A stretch of DNA of 64,000 nucleotides, taken from assembly GCF_021021435.1 (NCBI RefSeq), contig NZ_JAINWI010000011.1, positions 244,276-308,275 of the forward strand, in the 5' to 3' direction. The position numbers and the translations under genes were made by a program. This document shows positions 35,078-44,996 of this stretch, piece by piece; the first letter of the stretch is position 1, and the number at the start of each line of letters is the position of its first letter. The notes under the pieces are model-generated. The model was not told the origin of the DNA. It searched no databases and saw only the letters and a list, made by a program, of their open reading frames with translations. The DNA comes from Seohaeicola saemankumensis (GTDB taxonomy: Bacteria; Pseudomonadota; Alphaproteobacteria; Rhodobacterales; Rhodobacteraceae).

Positions 35078-35730
35078 TGCAGCAGCTTCCCTTTCCTCTG
35101 GCCCAAGAGCCTGACGCACAGACAGCCGAAACCGGACGTTTGCTTTTCGCAGGCGAGACGGTCTTTCTCAAAGGTGTCGTCGCGATGTCCGGCCTGCCTC
35201 CGGCGGACCGGATCGAAGTCTGCTTTGCTGGCCGATCGAATGTCGGCAAATCAAGCCTGATCAACGCCCTGACGGGGCGCAAGGGGTTGGCGCGTGCCTC
35301 GAACACACCGGGCCGGACACAGGAAATCAACTTTTTCAACGTGGGTCCAAGCCACTATCTGGTCGACTTGCCAGGCTATGGCTATGCCAACGCGCCTGTG
35401 GCCGTGGTTGCCAAGTGGCAGAAACTGCTCAAGCAATATTTGTCAGGCCGGCAAACCCTGCGCCGCGCCTTCGTGCTGATTGACTCGCGTCACGGCGTCA
35501 AACCCGTCGACGAGGAAATCATGTCGCTGATGGACAGTTCTGCCCTGACCTTTCAGGTGGTGATGACCAAGGCCGACAAGATCAAGGTGTCTGAACGTGA
35601 CGCCGTGCTGGATCAGGTCCGCGCGGCGCTTGTCAAACACCCCGCCGCTTTTCCCGAGATCATCCTGACCTCCTCGGAAAAAGGCGAGGGGGTCGCAACC
35701 TTGCGGTCTATTATTGCCAACCTGACCTAA
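35077..35730 (+). CDS. yihA: Ribosome biogenesis GTPase YihA/EngB
   Basis: A 217-residue GTPase for 50S assembly. P-loop GRSNVGKSS at 52-60, G2 TPGRTQEINFF, G3 DLPGYGYA and G4 TKADK are in the EngB pattern. The ATG overlaps the MOSC stop (TGATG). The frame extends upstream, but the overlap and family N-terminus fix the start. Ends at a strong GC-rich terminator. Confidence 0.95.
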   Translation: MQQLPFPLAQEPDAQTAETGRLLFAGETVFLKGVVAMSGLPPADRIEVCFAGRSNVGKSSLINALTGRKGLARASNTPGRTQEINFFNVGPSHYLVDLPGYGYANAPVAVVAKWQKLLKQYLSGRQTLRRAFVLIDSRHGVKPVDEEIMSLMDSSALTFQVVMTKADKIKVSERDAVLDQVRAALVKHPAAFPEIILTSSEKGEGVATLRSIIANLT

Positions 35731-35780
35731 TCCTCTCGGTTTCTTCTTGCTAGAAATATCTCGGGGGGAGGCCGCAGGCC

Positions 35781-35801
35781 GGGGGGCAGCGCCCCCCTTT
35801 A
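35781..35801 (+). terminator. GC-rich terminator after yihA
   Basis: GGGGGGC-AGC-GCCCCCC followed by TTTATT. It is the right part of a longer GC-rich unit (from about 35758, with GGCCGCAGGCC in the middle) resembling an intergenic repeat frequent in Rhodobacterales genomes. Confidence 0.75.
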
Positions 35802-35809
35802 TTGGCCTT

Positions 35810-36544
35810 TCAGACGTGCTGGCCGCCATTCACTTCGATCTCGGTGCCAGTGATATAGGATGACTGATCCGAACACAGGAAGAAGATGGTGGCTGCGACC
35901 TCTTCGGGCTGGCCCAGCCGCCGCAGCGGTAGTGTTTCTACGATCTTGTCTGTGCCCGGAGACAGGATCGAGGTTTCCACCTCGCCCGGAGCCACGGCAT
36001 TGACGCGCACACCGAAGGGGCCGAAATCATGGGCCATCTCGCGGGTCAGCGCGGCAAGGGCCGCCTTTGACGTGGAATAGGCAGCGCCCGCAAAGGGATG
36101 CACCCGCGCGCCTGCAATCGAGGTGATATTGACAACCGATCCGCGCGCGGCTGCCAGTTCCTCTTTCAACCCGCGCGCCAACACGACCGAGGCGAAGAAG
36201 TTGACATGGAACACATGCCCCCATGTCCGTAGGTCGGTGCTGATCGTGTTCAGCCGTTCACCGGTGGTGCCCTTGGGCGAGATGCCCGCATTGTTCACCA
36301 GCGCATCCAGTCGTCCGTCAAGGCGTTCGCGGATATCGGCCAGTTTGGCAATCGTGTCATTCGGGTCGGCCAGATCAATCTGCACGTGATTCTCGGCGCC
36401 GCCGCCCCAAGGACATTCAGCGGGGAAAGCGTGGCGCGAGCAAGTGATGACCCGCCAGCCTTCGGCATTGAAGCGGCGTACCGTTGCGTGGCCGATACCG
36501 CGGCTAGCCCCTGTCAGAAGAAGTGTTTTCTGTCTTTCGGCCAT
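35810..36544 (-). CDS. SDR family oxidoreductase (FabG-like)
   Basis: A 244-residue short-chain dehydrogenase. Cofactor motif TGASRGIG at 11-18, NNAG, the catalytic serine in NITSIAG, and YSTSK with catalytic Tyr and Lys. C-terminal EVNGGQHV matches the 3-oxoacyl-ACP reductase-like branch. Substrate unknown. The only minus-strand gene between yihA and argB; its start faces argB, 115 bases away. An upstream extension of the frame is not supported. Confidence 0.9.
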   Translation of the reverse strand: MAERQKTLLLTGASRGIGHATVRRFNAEGWRVITCSRHAFPAECPWGGGAENHVQIDLADPNDTIAKLADIRERLDGRLDALVNNAGISPKGTTGERLNTISTDLRTWGHVFHVNFFASVVLARGLKEELAAARGSVVNITSIAGARVHPFAGAAYSTSKAALAALTREMAHDFGPFGVRVNAVAPGEVETSILSPGTDKIVETLPLRRLGQPEEVAATIFFLCSDQSSYITGTEIEVNGGQHV

Positions 36545-36659
36545 GCGTGACGCCTCTTGCTGCTCTCTTGCGCCGACCCTATCACTACGCCGGCGGGATA
36601 CAACGCGACACTTGGCAGGGCGGACTCCAACCGATAGGACAGGGCCAGAGGAACACGGG

Positions 36660-37529
36660 ATGAAAAAAAGAGACATGAACCGCGACTGGATCGCCACCGC
36701 ACGGACACTGTCCGAGGCACTTCCCTATCTGCAGCGCTATGCAGGTGCCATCGTCGTCATCAAGTTCGGCGGTCACGCCATGGGCGATGACGAGGCCATG
36801 GACACTTTCGCCCGTGACATCGTTCTGATGCGACAAGTCGGCGTGAACCCTGTGATCGTCCATGGCGGCGGTCCGATGATTAATGACATGCTGGACAAGC
36901 TGCAGATCAAGTCGGACTTCGTGCGCGGCAAGCGCGTCACCGATGCCGCCACGATGGACGTGGTAGAGATGGTTCTGTCCGGTCAGGTCAACAAGCGGAT
37001 TGTGCAGGCCATCAACGCGCAAGGTGGCCGCGCAGTCGGCCTGTCGGGCAAGGATGCCAACCTGATTTTCTGCGAACAGACCGACCCTGATCTTGGTCTG
37101 GTCGGCACCCCGTCCGAGATCGACCCGTCGATCCTTCGCACGCTTTTCGATGCGGGAGTAATCCCTGTCATCGCGCCGCTGGGCGCTGGTCGCAACGGCG
37201 AGACTTTCAATATCAATGGTGATACCGCAGCAGGGGCGATTGCCGCGGCGCTCAAGGCCGACCGTCTGCTGCTTCTGACCGATGTGGCCGGCGTGAAAAA
37301 CAAGGATGGCGAGGTTCTGACCGCGATCACGGCCGAACAGATCCGCGAGATGACCGCCGATGGCACCATCGCGGGCGGTATGATTCCGAAGACCGAAACG
37401 GCACTGGCCGCGATCGAGGGCGGCGTGCGGGCCGTGGTCATCCTTGACGGACGTGCACCTAATGCGACACTGTTGGAGTTGTTTACTGAACACGGCGCTG
37501 GCTCGTTGATACGAGCGCGTTTTGATTGA
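36660..37529 (+). CDS. argB: Acetylglutamate kinase
   Basis: Second step of arginine synthesis: phosphorylates N-acetylglutamate. A 289-residue amino-acid kinase with [11 protein letters not shown] (phosphate-binding), [12 protein letters not shown], the GLSGKD region and the C-terminal VTDVAGV/GGMIPK nucleotide- and regulation-related motifs. The N-terminal helix ahead of the first motif is that of hexameric, arginine-inhibited enzymes. Start ATG at 36660 after GAGG; the in-frame ATG at 36675 is possible. Confidence 0.96.
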   Translation: MKKRDMNRDWIATARTLSEALPYLQRYAGAIVVIKFGGHAMGDDEAMDTFARDIVLMRQVGVNPVIVHGGGPMINDMLDKLQIKSDFVRGKRVTDAATMDVVEMVLSGQVNKRIVQAINAQGGRAVGLSGKDANLIFCEQTDPDLGLVGTPSEIDPSILRTLFDAGVIPVIAPLGAGRNGETFNINGDTAAGAIAAALKADRLLLLTDVAGVKNKDGEVLTAITAEQIREMTADGTIAGGMIPKTETALAAIEGGVRAVVILDGRAPNATLLELFTEHGAGSLIRARFD

Positions 37530-37537
37530 AACCGCCA

Positions 37538-38200
37538 ATGGCGGCGCAGACAAGCTATGCCGAGCTGTCAGACGCCGCGCGCGCGGTACATCTGGATATC
37601 GCAGGGGCCTTTTTCCCGACAGCAGATGACGGCTGCCCTGACGACACGCAAACGCTGGTTCTGTTGTCACCGCTCGAGCCGGGCTTCTGGGCAACCTTCA
37701 GCACGTCCCCTGAAAGAAGTGACGGGGTGGCTGAACCGTTAGACCGCTGGTCAAAGCGGGTGATCGGCCAACTGGCGAAGGATCACGCAGGCGAGGCGCT
37801 GTTTCCCTTTGGTGGGCCGCCTTACCAACCATTTCTGCGATGGGCGTCATTATCGGGGCGGGCTTGGGGTTCGCCTGTGGGGCTGCTGGTTCATGATACC
37901 GCAGGCCTGTTCATCTCCTTTCGTGACGCACTCGCCTTGCGGACTCGGCTGGACATTCCGGCAGCACCTGAAAGCAGCCCATGCCGCACCTGCGCCACAA
38001 GGCCCTGTATCGCGGCTTGTCCGGTCGGCGCTTTGGGCCAGCAAGGATATGACGTGCCCGCCTGTCGTGCCTATATCTCAGGCAAGTCTGGGGCGGATTG
38101 CGTGGATAATGGCTGCGCCGTGCGGCGGGCCTGTCCAGTCAGCCAGAGCTATGGCAGGTTGCCAGAGCAATCCGCATTTCACATGAGAGCTTTCCGATGA
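37538..38200 (+). CDS. 4Fe-4S ferredoxin-like protein
   Basis: A 220-residue protein with one [4Fe-4S] motif, CRTCATRPCIAACP, near residues 150-165 and further cysteines (CRAY, CVDNGC, RRACP) after it that could hold a second, atypical cluster. The N-terminal 140 residues resemble no domain I can name. It follows argB by 8 bases (a TTG start overlapping the argB stop is also possible) and overlaps the phosphatase gene (ATGA). Redox role inferred; partner unknown. Confidence 0.8.
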   Translation: MAAQTSYAELSDAARAVHLDIAGAFFPTADDGCPDDTQTLVLLSPLEPGFWATFSTSPERSDGVAEPLDRWSKRVIGQLAKDHAGEALFPFGGPPYQPFLRWASLSGRAWGSPVGLLVHDTAGLFISFRDALALRTRLDIPAAPESSPCRTCATRPCIAACPVGALGQQGYDVPACRAYISGKSGADCVDNGCAVRRACPVSQSYGRLPEQSAFHMRAFR

Positions 38201-38688
38201 CCTGTCGTTTGATCCTGATGCGCCACGCCAAATCCGACTGGGGCAGTCCGGGCCTGCCGGATCACGAGCGTCCGCTGAACAGACGCGGGGCGACGGATGC
38301 GCCTGCCATCGGCGCATGGCTGCGTGCACGCGGCTATCTGCCTGACGAGGTTCTGTGCTCTACGGCTGTCCGCACAAGGGAAACGCTGGCGGGGCTTGGG
38401 ATAGACGTGCCCGCACAGTTTGTGCCCGCACTCTATCACGCCAATCCCGAAACGATGCTGGACCTGTTGCACAAAGCGACCGGCAGGACGGTCCTGATGC
38501 TGGGCCATAATCCCGGAATCGCCTATTTTGCCACTAACCTTTTGCGCCAGGCGCCAACGCATCCGCGCTTTGACGACTATCCGACAAGCGCCACGCTGGT
38601 CGCAGAGTTCGAGATCAACGACTGGAGTAAGCTGGTGTTGGGCACCGGCCATGCCAAAGATTTTGCGATCCCCGCCGATCTGGCATGA
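38197..38688 (+). CDS. SixA-like histidine phosphatase
   Basis: A 163-residue phosphohistidine phosphatase. RHAKSDW holds the nucleophile His10 with the family arginine, then CSTAVRTRETL and the second catalytic histidine in LGHNPG. In E. coli SixA dephosphorylates histidine-phosphotransfer proteins of two-component or PTS pathways; the target here is unknown. Last gene of the argB unit, ending at a bidirectional terminator. Confidence 0.9.
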   Translation: MTCRLILMRHAKSDWGSPGLPDHERPLNRRGATDAPAIGAWLRARGYLPDEVLCSTAVRTRETLAGLGIDVPAQFVPALYHANPETMLDLLHKATGRTVLMLGHNPGIAYFATNLLRQAPTHPRFDDYPTSATLVAEFEINDWSKLVLGTGHAKDFAIPADLA

Positions 38689-38712
38689 AAACACCGCCCA
38701 AAGGCAGTGTTT
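38688..38712. terminator. Bidirectional terminator between sixA-like gene and bztD
   Basis: AAACACCGCC pairs with GGCAGTGTTT (one mismatch) around CAAA. Runs of A and T at both ends allow it to act on both converging transcripts. Confidence 0.65.
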
Positions 38713-38732
38713 AGCATCGGAATGATCGGTTT

Positions 38733-39530
38733 TCAGTGTCCCAGAATCTGGCTTAGGAACAGTTTGGTCCGCTCTGACTGGGGGTTGTTGAAGAATTCCT
38801 CGGGCTCGTTCTGCTCGACGATCTGGCCCTGATCCATAAAGATCACGCGGTTGGCCACTTGCCGTGCAAATCCCATTTCATGGGTGACGCAGATCATGGT
38901 CATACCGTCTTCGGCAAGGCTGACCATCGTGTCCAGCACTTCCTTGATCATTTCTGGATCAAGGGCCGATGTCGGCTCGTCAAACAGCATGATCCGAGGA
39001 CGCATGCACAGCGAGCGGGCAATCGCCACGCGCTGCTGCTGGCCGCCCGATAGTTGGCCTGGGTATTTGTCGGCCTGTTCGGGGATTTTGACCTTGGTCA
39101 GGAAATGCATCGCGATTTCCTCGGCCTCGCGTTTGGGGATCTTGCGAACCCAGATCGGCGCAAGGGTGCAGTTTTCGAGGATCGTCAGATGCGGGAAAAG
39201 GTTGAAATGCTGGAAAACCATCCCGACCTCCGACCGAATACGGTCGATATTCTTGAGATCAGAAGACAGCACTGTGCCATCCACGGTGATCTTGCCCTTC
39301 TGGTGTTCTTCCAGCGCATTGATGCAACGGATCAACGTCGATTTACCCGACCCTGAAGGGCCTGCAATCACGATCCGTTCTCCGCGATAAACCGTCAGAT
39401 CAATGTCGCGCAGCACGTGGAAGCTGCCGAACCACTTGTTCATCTTCTCGATGGAGATCGCCACCTCGTCCGATACGGTGGCTTCCAACCGCGAAATCGG
39501 GGCAGTGCCTTGTGCTTGCTCAACCATCAT
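38733..39530 (-). CDS. bztD: Glutamate/aspartate-family ABC transporter ATP-binding protein
   Basis: ATPase of a polar amino acid importer, 265 residues. Walker [10 protein letters not shown] at 57-65, signature LSGGQQQR, Walker [14 protein letters not shown], and switch histidine in CVTHEMGF. A 20-residue N-terminal extension precedes the ATPase core. Start is ATG at 39530 or the adjacent ATG at 39527. Seven bases after the permease gene. Fourth gene of bztABCD. Confidence 0.95.
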   Translation of the reverse strand: MMVEQAQGTAPISRLEATVSDEVAISIEKMNKWFGSFHVLRDIDLTVYRGERIVIAGPSGSGKSTLIRCINALEEHQKGKITVDGTVLSSDLKNIDRIRSEVGMVFQHFNLFPHLTILENCTLAPIWVRKIPKREAEEIAMHFLTKVKIPEQADKYPGQLSGGQQQRVAIARSLCMRPRIMLFDEPTSALDPEMIKEVLDTMVSLAEDGMTMICVTHEMGFARQVANRVIFMDQGQIVEQNEPEEFFNNPQSERTKLFLSQILGH

Positions 39531-39537
39531 ACTCTCC

Positions 39538-41037
39538 TCAGCGGTGATCGGTCCGGAGGCGCTGCTCCAGATACATTGAATAGCGGGACATGAAGAAGCA
39601 GAAGGTAAAGAACAGCAGCCCCACGAAGATGTAGAGTTCCCAGTAGATACCGTTCCATTCGCTTGTGGCCCGAATGGCATTTGTCAGACCCAGCGGATCG
39701 CGCAGACCGATGAAAACAACAAGCGTTGTGTCCTTGAACAGGCCGATAAAGGTATTCACGATACCGGGGATCGAGATTTTCAGCGCCTGCGGCAGAATGA
39801 TCAGGCGCATCGACTTCCAGTAATCCAGCCCCAGCGAATTCGCCGCCTCGTATTGTCCGTTCGGCAAGGCGGCCAGACCGCCGCGCACGACTTCGGCCAG
39901 ATAGGCCGAGGCGAACAATGTGACCATGATGATCACACGTAGCAGCAGGTCAAAGCTTGTGCCTGGTGGCAGGAAATAGTTCAGCAGCAAGGAGGCCGTA
40001 AAGAGCCAGACAATCAGCGGCACGCCGCGGATTACCTCGATAAACGCCACGCAAACCCACTGGATCAGGGGCATCGAAGATTGCCGTCCCAAAGCCAGCG
40101 CAATCCCCAAGGGCAGCGACAGCACAATGCCCGAGGTGCCGATGATGATGGCCAGCATGAAGCCCCCGAACTGGTCGGAAGACACCGCCGCCAACCCCCA
40201 AGGCAGGATACTGTCGAACACGCCTTGCACCGTTGGCAGCAGCGGGAAGACGCCAGTGATCCCCAGAAAGGACAGAGGGTTCATGAAGATCAGCAGGAAA
40301 GCCAGTAGTCCGCCCAAAGTGCCCCCCAGCATCCCGAAGCGTGATGCGAGGGTACGCCCGATCAGGATGCACGCCACCAGCCCAAGTGCGACCAGAACCG
40401 GCAGCCAGACGGAGCCGCCCCAGAGCAGAAAAAACGCGACAAAAGGATAGGCCAGCGAGAAGAGCAGCATAGACCGCGGAAGGCTGGAGTAGAGAACGGG
40501 TGCCACAGCGACGACCAGCAACAGCAATGCCAGCATCGGACGCCAGTATCCGAAGAACAGGATCAGCCCGTTGCTGGTCTGGTTCTTCATGGCCGAGACA
40601 AATTCGATCCGCTGCGTCGCGTTCAGACCGCCGTTGAACACAGTGTCCACGCCGCCCGCTGCCGCCAAGGCTTCACCATGGAAAAGCCTTGCCAGAAGCG
40701 GATCGTCGGTCGGGTAGAAGCCGAAAAGGATTTGCAGCCAACGCTCATTGATCACCGCCCAACAGGCGGCGCTTTCCAGCCCGCGCGCGTCACGGATCGC
40801 ACGACAGTCATTCAACGAGGTCGCGTTCCATATCCCGTTCAAGGTCCAGGGAAGGATTCCCGACAACACATACCAGATGACGTAAAGCGCAACAAAAGTC
40901 AGGATCGCATTGAACCACGACGAGACAAGGTTTTCACGCATCCAGCGGATTACGCCGGTTTGACCCGGAGGGGGTGCCGCAGGGTCCAGCATCTCGCGGC
41001 GGACATAGGCGACAGGATGCGTATTCTGCGTACTCAT
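39538..41037 (-). CDS. bztC: Amino acid ABC transporter permease BztC
   Basis: A 499-residue permease with the HisM/GlnP-type transport domain in the C-terminal half (around 290-495, EAA loop [22 protein letters not shown]). The N-terminal half carries extra helices and a loop of about 90 residues with two cysteines (DCR and SAACW), an extension known from AapM/BztC. It pairs with BztB. Start at 41037, one base before the bztB stop. Confidence 0.95.
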   Translation of the reverse strand: MSTQNTHPVAYVRREMLDPAAPPPGQTGVIRWMRENLVSSWFNAILTFVALYVIWYVLSGILPWTLNGIWNATSLNDCRAIRDARGLESAACWAVINERWLQILFGFYPTDDPLLARLFHGEALAAAGGVDTVFNGGLNATQRIEFVSAMKNQTSNGLILFFGYWRPMLALLLLVVAVAPVLYSSLPRSMLLFSLAYPFVAFFLLWGGSVWLPVLVALGLVACILIGRTLASRFGMLGGTLGGLLAFLLIFMNPLSFLGITGVFPLLPTVQGVFDSILPWGLAAVSSDQFGGFMLAIIIGTSGIVLSLPLGIALALGRQSSMPLIQWVCVAFIEVIRGVPLIVWLFTASLLLNYFLPPGTSFDLLLRVIIMVTLFASAYLAEVVRGGLAALPNGQYEAANSLGLDYWKSMRLIILPQALKISIPGIVNTFIGLFKDTTLVVFIGLRDPLGLTNAIRATSEWNGIYWELYIFVGLLFFTFCFFMSRYSMYLEQRLRTDHR

Positions 41038-41038
41038 G

Positions 41039-42253
41039 TCACCGCTCCTTCAGTTTGACGCTGGAGTTGTAGAAGTTCATCGCGGAGGAAATGATCAGAC
41101 TCGTGATCAGGTAGAAGATGCCCAGCAGCAGCATGCCCTCCAGCTCTCGCCCGGTCTGGTTGATGGTGATCCCGCCGAGGGTAGAACGCACATCCATATA
41201 TCCGACCGCAATCGCCAGCGATGAGTTCTTGGTCAGGTTCAGGTATTGCGAAATCAGCGGCGGAATGATCACCCGCAGCGCCTGTGGCAGAATGATCAGT
41301 TGCATCGTGCGGTTGGGTTGGATGCCCAAGGCAAAGGCCGCCTCTGTCTGGCCCTTGGAAACGGCAAGAATACCCGAGCGCACAATCTCGGCAATGAAGG
41401 CCGATGTATAAAGCGACAGCGCCAGCCAGAGTGCGATGAAAGAGTTCCGTATCTGGATGCCACCCGCGAAGTTGAAGCCACCGAGTTCCGGCATTTCCAG
41501 CGTGACCGGACGCCCCATGACGAAATACGCCAGTAGCGTCGGCAGAAAAAACAGCGCTAGCGAAAGCCGGAAGACCGGAAGGATCTGCCCCGTGTCTTGC
41601 TGCCTTTTGCGGGCGACGTTGCGCAGGATGAAAATACCGATCACCGACAGGATAAAGACCGCAACCACTAACATCGACCCCTCGGCCCAGATGGGGCGCG
41701 GAATGTAAACACCACGGTTGGAAATCGCCACACTGTCCCACAAGATCAGTGAAGCGCTTCCACCCTCGCGGAAATCACGAGGTTGCGGGGTTGCCTCGGT
41801 CATTACGGCAAAAACGATCAGGATCCAGATCAGCAGCGGGGTATTTCGCATCGCCTCGACATAGAATGTCATAATGCGGGCCACGAGCCAGTTGCTCGAC
41901 AGGCGCAGCACACCTGCCAGAACCCCGATAATGGTTGCAAGGATGCAGCCCAGAACAGCCACGACAAGGGTATTCAGAATCCCGACGACTGCCGCCCGTG
42001 CATGAGTGTCCTGCGATGTAAAGGGGATCAGTTGCTGGTTGATGTCGTAACCGGCCGTGCTCCAAAGAAAGCCGAAGCGGATATCTTTGCCAAGAGCGGC
42101 CAGATTGGTGACGGTGTTGTCAACCAGTTCGACCAGAAGCAACATGATCAGGATGGCGGCGACGACCTGAATTGTCATCGAACGGTAGCGCGCATCATAG
42201 AGAAGCTGGCTCAGTCGAAAAGATTCGCGCGGTGGGTCGGTCGCTTCGGCCAT
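41039..42253 (-). CDS. bztB: Amino acid ABC transporter permease BztB
   Basis: A 404-residue permease of the AapQ/BztB type: N-terminal helix around 28-48, then a transport domain split by an extra periplasmic segment (EATPQPRDF...WDSVAISNRG), and the EAA loop VSKGQTEAAFALGIQPNRT. The start at 42253 is decided by the GAGTG site; an upstream extension of 19 codons is unlikely. Separated from bztA by a gap with a hairpin. Confidence 0.95.
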   Translation of the reverse strand: MAEATDPPRESFRLSQLLYDARYRSMTIQVVAAILIMLLLVELVDNTVTNLAALGKDIRFGFLWSTAGYDINQQLIPFTSQDTHARAAVVGILNTLVVAVLGCILATIIGVLAGVLRLSSNWLVARIMTFYVEAMRNTPLLIWILIVFAVMTEATPQPRDFREGGSASLILWDSVAISNRGVYIPRPIWAEGSMLVVAVFILSVIGIFILRNVARKRQQDTGQILPVFRLSLALFFLPTLLAYFVMGRPVTLEMPELGGFNFAGGIQIRNSFIALWLALSLYTSAFIAEIVRSGILAVSKGQTEAAFALGIQPNRTMQLIILPQALRVIIPPLISQYLNLTKNSSLAIAVGYMDVRSTLGGITINQTGRELEGMLLLGIFYLITSLIISSAMNFYNSSVKLKER

Positions 42254-42344
42254 GCACACTCCTGAAATCAAAATGCAAGGACTGAGGCCAGACAACAGCC
42301 TGACCCGCAAGGGTGCTTCATACGATCAGATAGATAACGGGAAA

Positions 42345-42367
42345 GGGCCCGGCGTTATGCCGGACCC
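42345..42367 (-). other. Hairpin between bztA and bztB
   Basis: GGGCCCGGC and GCCGGACCC form a near-perfect 9-bp stem with a GTTAT loop, followed by only TTT on the minus strand. Likely protects the bztA 3' end or partly stops transcription so binding protein is in excess. Confidence 0.6.
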
Positions 42368-42381
42368 CTTACGTCATGCGA

Positions 42382-43401
42382 TCAGCGGAACGGAGCCGCG
42401 TAGAGCAAGCCGCCATCGGTCCACTGTGCGTTCAGACCACGCGCCAGACCGATCGGAGTGGCTTCGCCGATGTTACGCTCGAACACTTCGCCATAGTTAC
42501 CTACAGCCGCAATCGCCCGTGCAGCCCAATCCTTGTCCAGACCGATCATCGCGCCCAGTTCACCTTCGGTGCCCAGAAGACGATTGATCTCGGGGTTGGC
42601 TGTCGGGTTTGCGCTCAGTTCAGACACGTTGGCCGATGTGACGCCGTATTCTTCAGCCGCGATCAGTGCGCTCAATGTCCAGCCGACAATATCACCCCAT
42701 TCGCTGTCGCCGTGGCGCACTGCGGGGCCCAGCGGCTCTTTCGAAACGACTTCGGGCAGGATCACATGCTCACTTGCGTTCTCGAAGGTAGCGCGGGTTG
42801 CAGCCAGACCGGAGATGTCAGTGGTGTAGACGTCGCAGGCACCTGCCAGATACTGCTGCTGACCTTCGGCGTTGGTTGCCACGGGAACGGGCTCATAGCT
42901 GATGTTGTTCACGCGGAAGTAGTCGGCAAGGTTCAACTCGGTCGTGGTGCCGGTCTGGATGCAAACGGTGGTACCATCCAGTTCCTTGGCCGACGACACG
43001 CCGATATCGCTACGGACCATGAAGCCCTGACCGTCATAGTAGTTCACGCCCTTGAAATCCAGTTTCAGGTCGGTATCGCGCGAAAAGGTCCAGGTCGAAT
43101 TGCGGATCAGAACATCCACTTCGCCTGCCGCAAGCGCGGTAAAGCGGGTCTGGCTGGTCAGAGGCACGAATTCCACAGCCTGCGCATCCCCCAGAACCGC
43201 TGCAGCGATCGCACGGCACAGAGATACGTCAAACCCCTGCCACACACCGTTTGCATCCGGTGCTGCGAAACCTGCGAGGCCTTCGTTGGAGCCACACTTC
43301 AGGGAGCCGCGCGCTTTGACATCGTCAAGCGTGGCCGCAGCCGAAGCACCGGCGGCCAGACCAGCCACTGTCAGCGCACCCAAGAAAACTTTTTTGTTCA
43401 T
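42382..43401 (-). CDS. bztA: Glutamate/glutamine/aspartate/asparagine-binding protein
   Basis: Periplasmic amino acid-binding protein of 339 residues with a Sec signal peptide cleaved near ASAA (about residue 22). Family marks: LKCGSNEGLAGFAAPDANG, VWQGFDVSLCRAIAAAV and the C-terminal region with LLGTEGELGAMIGL. AapJ/BztA type. A GAGGTA-like site precedes the ATG at 43401. First gene of bztABCD; the 198-base gap upstream should hold its promoter, but I see no clear sigma-70 pair. Confidence 0.94.
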   Translation of the reverse strand: MNKKVFLGALTVAGLAAGASAAATLDDVKARGSLKCGSNEGLAGFAAPDANGVWQGFDVSLCRAIAAAVLGDAQAVEFVPLTSQTRFTALAAGEVDVLIRNSTWTFSRDTDLKLDFKGVNYYDGQGFMVRSDIGVSSAKELDGTTVCIQTGTTTELNLADYFRVNNISYEPVPVATNAEGQQQYLAGACDVYTTDISGLAATRATFENASEHVILPEVVSKEPLGPAVRHGDSEWGDIVGWTLSALIAAEEYGVTSANVSELSANPTANPEINRLLGTEGELGAMIGLDKDWAARAIAAVGNYGEVFERNIGEATPIGLARGLNAQWTDGGLLYAAPFR

Positions 43402-43599
43402 TTTTACCTCTTCCTGATTAACCGCCCTTTTGAGCAGAGCGTGTATCCCGCCCATAGCGACGGTTCGCAATTGTCGAGGAGAGTGACCCCTCAATGTACT
43501 GGGAGTTTGGTCGGATTCATCGTAATCCGTCAAGTCCATCATCACCGAATGGAAAGGCTCAGCACCAGTTTCCCTTGCGGAAGCTGCCCGAATTTGCAG

Positions 43600-44316
43600 C
43601 TAGCGGGAAGGCCGCGAAAGATCATGAAAGCGTTTGGCATGCAGAAAGGCCAATCGTTTCGTCTCGGCCAGCGCAGCAGCATCCTCGTCAGCGCCCCATT
43701 GTTCGATCTGCCAATCCTCATCCAGACGCGAAACCTGCCACAAGCGTTCTATTTCAAGGTGATCGAGCGTGGCCGCGAAGCCAATGATCAGTGAACCGGA
43801 AAGGCTGACAAGATCGTGAAAAGCTGCAAGTGCAAAACTATCCATCGCATGGACCCGCTGTGACAACCGGTCCAGAGCGACCGGCTCTTGCGGCACGTGC
43901 ACAACGCCGCTGGCTATGCCCAGGCGCGCGCCCAAGACATTCGCCGCCCAATCAAGCAGCGGGTCCCATATTTCGTGCTGGCGCGCCACCAGTTCCGCGG
44001 GCGCAGGGGCGCGGTAGCAAAGCAGATCGCTATCACCATAATCCGCGATCATTTGCGCCACTTCGCCATGCTGCACGGCAACCTTGTCGATGGCTGCATT
44101 GGCCGATCGGGTCAGCGGCATGCTGCGCGGGTCGATAGAACCCTGCTGCGCGTCCCATTCGGCGGCAATCGCGTCTGCCAAGGCACGTGTCGGCAAAACA
44201 AGCAGCGCTTTAGCGGGTGTCCTGACAGGGCGTCCATCCAGAAGAACGCCATAACCGTCCCTCTCCAGGGAAACCGTGGCGTCTTTCCAGAAACGCTTGG
44301 CTTTCCATTCGCTCAT
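43600..44316 (-). CDS. ATP12 family chaperone protein
   Basis: A 238-residue homologue of mitochondrial ATP12, an assembly chaperone that binds the F1-ATPase alpha subunit. The N-terminal KRFWKDATVSLERDGYGVLLDGRPVRTP pattern, shortened here to GYGVLLDGRPVRTPAK, and YGDSDLLCYRAPAPAELVARQ are typical. Its presence supports an alphaproteobacterium, the group that shares this factor with mitochondria. Overlaps the HAD gene by ATGA. Confidence 0.92.
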   Translation of the reverse strand: MSEWKAKRFWKDATVSLERDGYGVLLDGRPVRTPAKALLVLPTRALADAIAAEWDAQQGSIDPRSMPLTRSANAAIDKVAVQHGEVAQMIADYGDSDLLCYRAPAPAELVARQHEIWDPLLDWAANVLGARLGIASGVVHVPQEPVALDRLSQRVHAMDSFALAAFHDLVSLSGSLIIGFAATLDHLEIERLWQVSRLDEDWQIEQWGADEDAAALAETKRLAFLHAKRFHDLSRPSR

Positions 44317-44996
44317 GCTGCCACCCTCCAGAGATCTGCAAGCCGATCCGGCAGGTCGGAAAAACGGTCAATCACGCAGGTCGCCGCTGTTAGGGCCGCA
44401 GGTCCGTGATAGCCCCAGCTTACACCGATTGACCGGATACCCGCCGCACGGGCCATATCCATATCATAGGTGGTATCGCCCACCATCACAGCCTCCGCCG
44501 GATCAACGCCGGTTTCCCGCAAAGCTGCCAGTATCATCGAGGGATGCGGCTTGGACGGATGGTGATCCGCCACTTGCCGCGTCAGGAAAAGCCCGTCCAG
44601 ACCGTGGCTCGCAATCAGCGCATCCAACCCGCGCTGCGATTTTCCGGTGGCAACCCCCAGAAGTGTCTCGGGCTGGCGCGACAAAACGTCCAATACCTCG
44701 CGCGCGCCGGGGAAAAGCGGCGAGGATTGTTGTGTGTCGCTTGTCAGGCGCTTGCCCATATAGGCCTGTTTATAGCCTGTCACGAGTCCGGCGCGCATCC
44801 CATCCGGCAGGTCGGGCACAAGACGGGCCATCGCCTCGTCCAGCGACAGACCCACGATGGACAGCACAGCGGCGCGCGGTGGCATGGGCAAGCCCTGCCC
44901 TGCGAAACTGACGGCCATTGCGCCCAGAATATCCGCCTGACTGTCCACGAGTGTGCCGTCAACGTCGAAAATTACCAGCCGCAAACGTCCTGTCAC
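44313..44996 (-). CDS. HAD-IA family phosphatase (phosphoglycolate phosphatase-like)
   Basis: A 227-residue hydrolase. Motif I FDVDGTLVDS with nucleophile Asp11 and Asp13, motif II serine/threonine in GVATGKS, motif III lysine in HPSKPHPSM and motif IV VGDTTYDMDMA. Cap domain between motifs I and II (about 18-85). Likely acts on small phosphate esters such as 2-phosphoglycolate. It overlaps the pseudouridine synthase gene upstream and the ATP12 gene downstream by 4 bases each. Confidence 0.9.
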   Translation of the reverse strand: MTGRLRLVIFDVDGTLVDSQADILGAMAVSFAGQGLPMPPRAAVLSIVGLSLDEAMARLVPDLPDGMRAGLVTGYKQAYMGKRLTSDTQQSSPLFPGAREVLDVLSRQPETLLGVATGKSQRGLDALIASHGLDGLFLTRQVADHHPSKPHPSMILAALRETGVDPAEAVMVGDTTYDMDMARAAGIRSIGVSWGYHGPAALTAATCVIDRFSDLPDRLADLWRVAA

